From: Pyrenochaeta sp. MPI-SDFR-AT-0127
Taxonomy: Eukaryota; Ascomycota; Dothideomycetes; Pleosporales; Cucurbitariaceae
Assembly (NCBI GenBank): GCA_020747015.1
Contig: JAGTJM010000061.1
Span: 1 to 64,000, forward strand
Direction: 5' to 3'
DNA: 64,000 nucleotides
Shown here: piece by piece, positions 57,615-64,000 of the stretch
How positions within the stretch are numbered: position 1 is the stretch's first letter
How the letters are laid out: each line of letters begins with the position of its first letter
Made by a program: the position numbers and the translations under genes
The notes under the pieces: model-generated
The model's input: the letters and a program-made list of their open reading frames with translations, nothing else
Databases searched by the model: none
What the model was told of the DNA's origin: nothing

Positions 57615-59378
57615 AGAGGCAGGTCCTGCACGGCGACAGGAGATAGATAGAAAGGTGTAGCTTTGTTCCTCTGGCTTAGACTCCAACTTTCAATGTGAAT
57701 CTCACGAATACGGTTGCCATGTGCGTACCTCCGATATCTCGTACATCTAGATGTTGTTACTTGATGCCATAGATCAAGGTATCAATATTCACGAGTAATA
57801 GGCGAGACTTAATCTGACTTCTCTATTCCTTAAAGTTTCTTTGTGACTCTAGTCTCCCAGAGAAGCAAAAATGTGATATTTGACGTGAAGATGAATGGTC
57901 TGTTTCTTTTATTTCATATCTAATGTTTTCCACTAAGAGAGAAGATGAGAATGTACGGCGATTTGTAATATTTGTGTTGTCCTCGACATTGTGGAGAACT
58001 AGCCAGCTGCCTAAAACTCATCACAGGTCTTCACACTTTCGAATGGTCTGTATTCTTCCACACATTGTGAATAGTCATAGGGAATAGAGATATCACAGAA
58101 TAGCGGCCTCACCGGACTTGAACGGCCACACAAGTATCACGCTTTGGTTCCATCAACAAAAAAGGGACCGCAGAACACAAAAGCCCTGCGCTCTACAAGT
58201 ATGTTTAAAGCCGCTTCAAGTGCCACAAATACAGCCAATACGGCCGAATTTTCCAAAAGCGCAATTACAACGTAGGTAAACACTTTGGTCTGCTAGCCGG
58301 CCCCACGGTTGACATAAGATCCTTTTTGGGCGTAGAGCAAATCCGGCGTAGTAGAGTTCGGTATGACTACACTTTAGAGGCAGATGAGACTACAGTACCT
58401 GGCGTCAGGACATGGTTAAATTACATTATTGCATCTGACTCAAGACTGTGACAAAGATTGTGGATCATGATTTTGGGGTGACTGCGCCGTGACTAGGCGC
58501 GCCGCAAGTCTCTCAGGGAGTTTAATCGCTCATAATCATTGAGTCTGCCTTCCCAGTGGGTAAAAAGTATGGATTGATGCCTCATTGACCATGATCACGA
58601 TCTACTGAGCTTTGATTGAAAATAGTTTGGTTGTTGTTAACATCCTTGTTCGTAATTGTGGATGGCTAGAGCCAGTGCTTTTTGATATTTTTACTGGAAC
58701 AATTTCAAAGATGATTATCTGATTTGTGGCCCAGAGAACTCGACAGAAGAACCTTTTCTTTCCTTCATTTCTTTTAGAAACTTCCAGGGTTCTCTCACAT
58801 GCTAGTCACGGCTTCGCCCTCAAATAGAATGAGCAGCGGCATACTGGTGAGGGGCAAGAGCAGTGAATTGACAGGCTAGACACGGCCTGCCCCTTGAGGC
58901 GCTTTTTGCAACCCTCTACCCGTCCTGAACTCGGCGCCAGTGACATCACATAACTCTTCCGGTTCGGCCCGCCATGTTTAAAAGCAATTTGCTCGAAGCG
59001 GCAGTTGAAGGTTCATGTGTCTTGGCGCCAAGCCACCTTGCAGGGAAGATCTTATCTGATTGATAACACAATCTCCTCATCTAGCGTTCGACCTAAGTCG
59101 GTTCGCCTCGATCCTCCAATGGCAACGGTGCAACGACAGCAGAGGGTATCACGTGTATTCGTGTAGACTTCTTGGTGGGTCTCCGCGCGGGAGGTTTGGT
59201 CTTGGGTGGAGAATTTGATAGCGCCGATGACGGATGACGAGCTTGTTAGGTGGGTGGAAGGTGGGTTGGTGGACTATATGGGCGGCCATGCCCTCTGCTT
59301 CCTTTCTGCTCCATCCCCTTTAGCATCGAGCACATCACTCTTCTCTTTTCTCCATTCACACCCAAGGGAGACGACAAG
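57615..59378. other. Intergenic, 1.8 kb, with a tRNA-like relic
   Basis: No protein gene seen. A tRNA-like structure lies at 58103-58214 on the minus strand (separate entry). The methyltransferase frame remains open upstream to 59250, but the ATG at 59379 is the better start by protein composition. Confidence 0.5.
58103..58214 (-). other. tRNA-like element or tRNA pseudogene
   Basis: On the minus strand the ends GCGGCTT and AGGCCGC form a seven-base acceptor-like stem with one G-T pair. A perfect B-box (GTTCAAGTCC) precedes the 3' end at the spacing of a T-arm. However, the T-stem has mismatches, the A-box is poor, and the element is about 112 bases, longer than usual. It may be a decayed tRNA, a tRNA with an intron, or a SINE head. 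Not called as functional. Confidence 0.3.
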
Positions 59379-60769
59379 ATGGGTTCCGTACAGCAAGAGA
59401 TCGCAACGCTCAATAGCCTTGCGGCTCAGATAAGTGAACTCGCTGCGAAGATGACCAAGCAACTCGAAGCAGACAACGTCCCGCCTGTCACTCTCGAAGC
59501 AAACAGCCCCATCAAATATGAACGACTTCCTGGAGACGTATTTTTGACACGACAGCTACTCGAGGACTCACTGAAAGATATGTGGATCTTGAGCCAAGGG
59601 CCCAGCGAGAGCGTGTACAACTACGTCCATATGGCCATTCCCGATACGTCATGTTTGAATATTTTAAATCAATTTGACTTCTGGAATGCAGTTCCTACAG
59701 ACGGCGAAGCATCATACGAAGAAATTGCAAAGTATACGAAGCTTCCAGTTGAAGTTGTAAGCAGAGTCTTGGACCATGCCATTACTATGCGTTTCTTTGC
59801 CAAGCCTTCACCCATAGCAACCTCTGTAAAGCATACCTCGCGCTCTGCGGCTCTCGCGAAAGATTCCGGGCTCTCGGCATTGGTTCAGATGGTTCTCGAT
59901 GAAACTGGTCCACCAATGTTTTTGCTCCCAGAAGCATTGCGCCGCTATAGCCAGGGAAAAACTGAGATCACTAAGAATATGAAGGAAACTGCTTTCAAGC
60001 TGTGTCATTCAGGTGGCGCGTGGGGCAACTACGAGAATAGTTGGGATTTCATCGAGAATGACGGAGAAGGCGACAAGAAGGGCTGGCGACAGCGGAATTT
60101 TGTCAAGTTTATGGCTTACATCAAGGATCTCTTCGGAACCGAAGGGATCGTGTTGGACGCAATAGATTGGGAGGGCGCGGGTAACGTAACAGTTGTTGAT
60201 GCAAGTCTAGCTTCCCTTCCCATGGTGGCGGTCATACTAACAAATATCAGCTCGGAGGCTCGGCAGGGCACGACGATGCCGTTCTCGCAACAAAGTTCCC
60301 AAATCTTAAAATCGTGGTCCAAGATCTCCCAGAAGTTGCTCCTGTCTTCGACAAAGAATTTCCCTCGGATCTCAGGTCTCGTGTTTCTTTCCGCACACAC
60401 AACCTCTTCGACCCTCAGCCCGTAGAGGCAGACATCTACATGCTGAAATGGATCCTGCATGACTGGCCAGACGCCGAGTCCATTGCCATTCTTCGTGCCC
60501 TTGTTCCTGCCCTGAAGCCGGGCGCAAGAGTAGTCTTCATCGATTACGTGGGTAAACAAGGGCCGAGCGAGGAAGAGCTACCGAGGAGCATTCAAGGCTT
60601 TGGTACTGCGACGGATCTTAGGATGATGGCCCTGTTCAATGCAAAGGAGAGGCCGGTTGAGGCGTGGAAGAACATCTTTGCACAGGCGGATGAGCGTTAT
60701 GATGTCGTGAGAGTCAAGGCAGATCCGCTGAGCTTTATGTGTGTCCTAGAGGCTGTTTGGAGAGGATGA
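59379..60769 (+). CDS. SAM-dependent O-methyltransferase (COMT type, GC-AG intron)
   Basis: Exons 59379-60200 and 60251-60769, 446 residues. The intron begins GCAAGT and ends ATCAG with a CTAAC branch; using it restores the SAM-binding motif VTVVDLGGSAGHDDAVLA exactly. N-terminal winged-helix dimerisation region: LNILNQFDFWNAVPTDGEASYEE and YTKLPVEVVSRVLDHA. Catalytic-domain motifs: LKIVVQDLPEVAP, ADIYMLKWILHDWPDAESI (with the general-base-type His in the HDW) and RVVFIDYVGKQG. These match fungal plant-COMT-like O-methyltransferases acting on phenolic or polyketide hydroxyls. No other biosynthetic gene adjoins it, so the substrate is open. Confidence 0.93.
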
Positions 60770-61585
60770 TATATTCCCATAGAGGATCAATATTCAAGTT
60801 CAGGAGGATCTGACCTGAACTTGGCGAGGATCGTTGTGGAGTTGGCCGTGCCGTAGGGAGTCAACACTTGCAAATCGCTTGCAGGCCTGCAAGCCTCCTC
60901 CACCTTCAGCTCGCCTCGTGTAGCCCAGCTCATCGCCCCAGCCAGCCACAATATATCCACGATGGCTGATCCCTCTATTCTTCGCATTGATACTCTTTCT
61001 CTGAATTACTGTTTATGCAAGCGGGCTTTGAAATATATATTTCAATCTCGCCTGCTCAATCATACAAAAAAATGAACACGCCAAGGGCCTCACGTGAGGC
61101 CTCCCTCCCCTTGGTGCAGTTGGTTTAGCACGTTCGACTGTAATAGCATTGTCATCGAAAGGTCCCTCGTTCGATCCGAGGAGGGGAGACGCCAACCGTT
61201 CCTTCTTTTTGTTGCACATGTTGCCGCTTATTCATTCACTGAACAAGGCTTTGGCCCCGAAGTCTATAGGATAGGCTTACATAGTCCAGCATCCCCAAAG
61301 AAAAGGCTCACCACCTTCAAAATCAAAGGAAAAGCACATCTGTCAACAGCTAGATCACTATCCATCGTTCGCTTATACATAAATTTTACACATTTTTGGC
61401 ATTACTATGCTTGTTGCATGCATGGGCTCGTCTACCTCTATGTGCGCTGAAATGCGAACTATATTATGCCAACACAAGGTACTATGCCCAAATATACGCT
61501 CTTAAACGCCGCTGTGATATGCTACTAGATGCAACATTGCCAATACGATATTCATCATGAAACCCTCCCATGGTGCATTACCAAT
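60770..61585. other. Intergenic region with tRNA-Tyr
   Basis: Convergent space between the methyltransferase and the Na+/H+ antiporter gene; apart from the tRNA no gene is seen. Confidence 0.5.
61105..61189 (+). tRNA. tRNA-Tyr (anticodon GTA) with intron
   Basis: Full cloverleaf. Acceptor stem 61105-61111 pairs with 61182-61188; the D-arm is GTGC/GCAC from 61114. The anticodon stem TTCGA (61133-61137) pairs with TCGAA (61155-61159), anticodon GTA is at 61140-61142, and the T-arm CCTCG-TTCGATC-CGAGG ends at 61181. A 10-base intron at 61144-61153 lies at the canonical place, one base after the anticodon, as usual for eukaryotic tRNA-Tyr. Discriminator A at 61189. Confidence 0.92.
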
Positions 61586-64000
61586 TTATTTCCTCCGTAT
61601 CAACTTGCTTAGCCCGCTCTTTTTATTGCTTTCCCTTTCAACCTTGTCTTTTGCATCCTCAGCAGCGCGTTCGTCTTTGGTCGGTATGCGGGGCTGGTCC
61701 GCAAAACGGATGCCAGGCGCACGGGGTGGTACTAAGGATTGGCTTGGTTCGCCAGCTCGGGAGTGTGTCCCACGACCAGTCTCCAGAGGGTCGCCAGTTT
61801 CTTCGCCATCAGAGTCCGATTCAGGGGTTTCCTCTCCACCAACTCCAAGCGCACCGAGGCGACGCTTACGTTCTGCTGCTGTCTCACCTGCAAATCCTTG
61901 GTTGCTCTCTGGTTGCAGCTTGCTACTTGGAGAGATGGGCCGCCGCTGATTCCTGACGGGTGGTGGAGAGGAAGAGCCTTGCAGGGCTGCAAGACGACGT
62001 CGACGCTCCGCAGGGGTTTCTGCTTCAGACTCAACTCCGAAATAATCGTTGTGGGATTCCTGTTGGGTTGACGCTGATTGCTCAGATGCCAGACGGCGGC
62101 GGCGCTGTGCAGCAGTCTCACTTTTCTGGTCAAGTGAATAACTAGCCAAATCCTGGCGTACCGAATGGAACGGTACATCTTCGTCATTACTGTCAACCAG
62201 CGTCAAGCCCTCAGGCCCCCGGGACCTACCCTCTTTCTTTGCGGCTGGTGACTCAATCTTGTGAATTTCAGCTTCGCCCTCCTCGCCAACTACAGGGGGA
62301 ACGTTGGCTTCTGATGCAGCTTGTCGACGCTGAGCATCTTTGTGGTCTTTTGCGTCCTGGTGTGCCGCAGTCTTAACCGACTCAGGAGCATCGCTATTTT
62401 GAACAAACTTAGCGCGATCCTTGGGATTCATTTGTGCCATCTGCTGGATAAATTCCATCTTGCTCATTCTGCGGCCACCAGCGTTGACAGTGAAGCGCAG
62501 GCGGTCATCGTCATCGTCATCATTAGCTGATTTCTTTTTCTTGCCGTCTGCAGCTTCTGTGCCAGAAGGATCAGTATCGTCATGTGCTGGAATGCCTATA
62601 TGTGTCCCCATTCTCTTAAGGCTCTGGATCGCGCGACTCGAAGTTTCTGCCATCGATTGACCCCGCTGAGTTCCAGGACGTTGGTCCTTTTTGGATGAAG
62701 AGGGAATATCGTACTTCTTGATGACCTCTCCATCCTCGTCTTCAACAATAATGGTATTGCCGAACTGATATGCTAGAGCTGGTCCACGCTGTCGCGGAGG
62801 TTTCTGGGCGGCAGGTTCTGCGACGTTGTCCTCGTGATGATGATGATGTTTACCGGCCGAGAAACTTTGCATCCGCTTTCGCCAAGTCTTTTGAGGATGC
62901 TCAATAGCAGTCTCAATCTTCGCAGGTGCTTCTTCCAGCTTTCCTCCATGCTCTTTCTGTGCAACACCATGCTGAACGTCTTCTTTCACTAAAAGCTCCT
63001 TCGCCATTTCATTATCTCGAGCTCTTCTCTCTGCATCACGTTCATTGTGACTATCCCTAACCCCGAGCACGTTTCCTTCCTTGTCTTCGAAAATTGTCTT
63101 GTCACCTTCTTGGTATATCTCTTCCTCGGGTTGTTGCAGCTTTGCCTTCTCCTTTCCGCTTGAAGAGCTGTCGCTAGAGAGAGCCATAGTGTCGTTAAAC
63201 GCATCGGTATCTTGGTCTGCTGGTAGAACATCTGCCTTCTCCTCATCGCGCCTAGAAGGTTTAATGGCAGACTGTGAGATTGGACCGCCAGGGCCTCGGC
63301 CAGCGTCCCAGCGTTTTCTTCGGTTCGTGGGGCGGACTGAATTGGACCGACTGGCGTTCTCTTCCTCCTTCTGTCGACGCAGGAAGCCGCCAGTTTGACC
63401 GGTGGAGGGTAGTAAACCTGGCCCAGTTGTGTCTGCCTTCTCGTCAAAGGATGACTCAGATGGGCGACGACTGGCAGACATTTGGGATCTAGAACGAGAC
63501 TGAATACGAGGAAGTCGTTCCATCCAGCCAGGTCCATCTTCGTTGGCTTGTGTGTATGACAGCGAGATTTTGAGCGTGTTGATACGCTTGCCGAGAGTGA
63601 ATACAGCGATCGAACTACCATGCACCATGATACTGACGATGACTAGGAAGCATGTTATAGGCCAAATCATCTCGATGATATTCAGGTGCTCGAATCCCTC
63701 CTCTGGAAGTACAGCTAGTGGGGTTGTGGATTCGGTCTCCAGTTCAGCTCTTGCAAGTATCGCCACGAACAAGCCACCGACCCCAATGGGTCCGAAGTGA
63801 CCGGCGAAAGATGCTTCTCGCCAGGTTTTGATGTCAGGTATAACCGGCTTTAATATCAGCATGATGGGAATGCGACGGAAGAAAAGCACCAGTATACCAA
63901 GCACTACCAGGCGCCATGGCGTGAGACCAATAATCTCGGGCGCATTGAACTGGCCCCAAGGGATGATGGCGCCAAAGTAGACGAAAAAAGCCAAGTTGAT
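61586..64000 (-). CDS. NHA1: Plasma-membrane Na+/H+ antiporter, C-terminal part (5' end beyond window)
   Basis: Open from the right edge to the stop at 61586, at least 804 residues without an intron. The last membrane segments are seen: AFFVYFGAIIPWG, WRLVVLGILVLFFRRIPIML, FGPIGVGGLFVAILARAELE and IWPITCFLVIVSIMVHGSSIAVF, matching the end of the CPA1 exchanger domain. A very long, charged cytosolic tail follows, as in fungal Nha1/Cnh1. The tail carries a His-run with HHHHHED near 62838, a KKKKS stretch, and three copies of an ET-x-A-(Q/E)-R-(R/K)-RRL-(A/G) motif. Function: export of Na+ and K+ in exchange for protons, pH and salt homeostasis; the tail is thought to regulate activity. The catalytic aspartates lie outside the window. 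Confidence 0.9.
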   Translation of the reverse strand: MNLAFFVYFGAIIPWGQFNAPEIIGLTPWRLVVLGILVLFFRRIPIMLILKPVIPDIKTWREASFAGHFGPIGVGGLFVAILARAELETESTTPLAVLPEEGFEHLNIIEMIWPITCFLVIVSIMVHGSSIAVFTLGKRINTLKISLSYTQANEDGPGWMERLPRIQSRSRSQMSASRRPSESSFDEKADTTGPGLLPSTGQTGGFLRRQKEEENASRSNSVRPTNRRKRWDAGRGPGGPISQSAIKPSRRDEEKADVLPADQDTDAFNDTMALSSDSSSSGKEKAKLQQPEEEIYQEGDKTIFEDKEGNVLGVRDSHNERDAERRARDNEMAKELLVKEDVQHGVAQKEHGGKLEEAPAKIETAIEHPQKTWRKRMQSFSAGKHHHHHEDNVAEPAAQKPPRQRGPALAYQFGNTIIVEDEDGEVIKKYDIPSSSKKDQRPGTQRGQSMAETSSRAIQSLKRMGTHIGIPAHDDTDPSGTEAADGKKKKSANDDDDDDRLRFTVNAGGRRMSKMEFIQQMAQMNPKDRAKFVQNSDAPESVKTAAHQDAKDHKDAQRRQAASEANVPPVVGEEGEAEIHKIESPAAKKEGRSRGPEGLTLVDSNDEDVPFHSVRQDLASYSLDQKSETAAQRRRRLASEQSASTQQESHNDYFGVESEAETPAERRRRLAALQGSSSPPPVRNQRRPISPSSKLQPESNQGFAGETAAERKRRLGALGVGGEETPESDSDGEETGDPLETGRGTHSRAGEPSQSLVPPRAPGIRFADQPRIPTKDERAAEDAKDKVERESNKKSGLSKLIRRK

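Noticed and set aside
59250..59378. Upstream start for the O-methyltransferase
   Set aside because: In frame but gives a Gly/Phe/Ser-rich extension unlike the family; 59379 fits better.
1..64000. CRISPR array, insertion sequence or transposase
   Set aside because: No regularly spaced repeats, terminal inverted repeats, transposase or reverse transcriptase motifs were seen; the DNA is eukaryotic.

Overview
The window is filamentous-fungal nuclear DNA (Ascomycota, Pezizomycotina). The genes have many short introns of about 46-104 bases with GT..AG ends and CTAAC/CTGAC branch motifs. Characteristic fungal families are present: fungal-specific transcription factor, DUF3425-type bZIP, DHA1 and DHA14 major facilitator transporters, a pisatin-demethylase-like P450, Ham1-like protein and NHA1. 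My impression is a dothideomycete, perhaps Pleosporales, but that is inference from protein style only. About 22 genes, one clear tRNA-Tyr and one decayed metallo-beta-lactamase gene are supported. Coordinates given for multi-exon genes span start to stop; intron positions are in the evidence.

Region 1-15.9 kb looks like an aromatic-catabolism cluster. It holds a hydroxyquinol 1,2-dioxygenase-like gene (runs off the left edge), a flavin aromatic hydroxylase, an MFS transporter, a broken metallo-beta-lactamase-fold hydrolase gene, an atypical short-chain reductase, a P450, an alpha/beta hydrolase, a maleylacetate reductase and a C2H2 plus fungal_trans regulator. Hydroxylase, ring-cleaving dioxygenase and maleylacetate reductase together make the hydroxyquinol branch of the 3-oxoadipate pathway. 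The P450, reductase, hydrolase and lactonase-like genes would be an upstream part that prepares an unknown substrate. A second, pisatin-demethylase-like P450 flanks the cluster at 16.7-18.4 kb.

Region 19.4-34.5 kb is a looser accessory stretch: a small hypothetical gene, an HSL-type esterase that shares a 288-base promoter region with a bZIP regulator, a DHA14 drug-efflux-type transporter, acetoacetyl-CoA synthetase, and a secreted berberine-bridge-type oxidase, separated by long empty spacers.

Region 34.5-64 kb is mostly conserved housekeeping or signalling content: PI-phospholipase C, AlkB-family dioxygenase, a Ham1-like protein with a Gly/Gln/Thr-rich tail, a 1500-residue protein with two ubiquitin-like domains and a CorA-type GMN membrane module, a double PH-domain protein divergent from the ribosome-biogenesis GTPase EFL1 (with an apparent 4-base micro-exon), an O-methyltransferase with a GC-AG intron, intron-containing tRNA-Tyr, and the 3' part of a plasma-membrane Na+/H+ antiporter that leaves the right edge.

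Three otherwise intact genes (dioxygenase, bZIP, acetoacetyl-CoA synthetase) each need a one-base correction in a short G or C run. Consensus errors are therefore a serious alternative to true mutation. The metallo-beta-lactamase gene has several independent shifts and is more convincingly dead.
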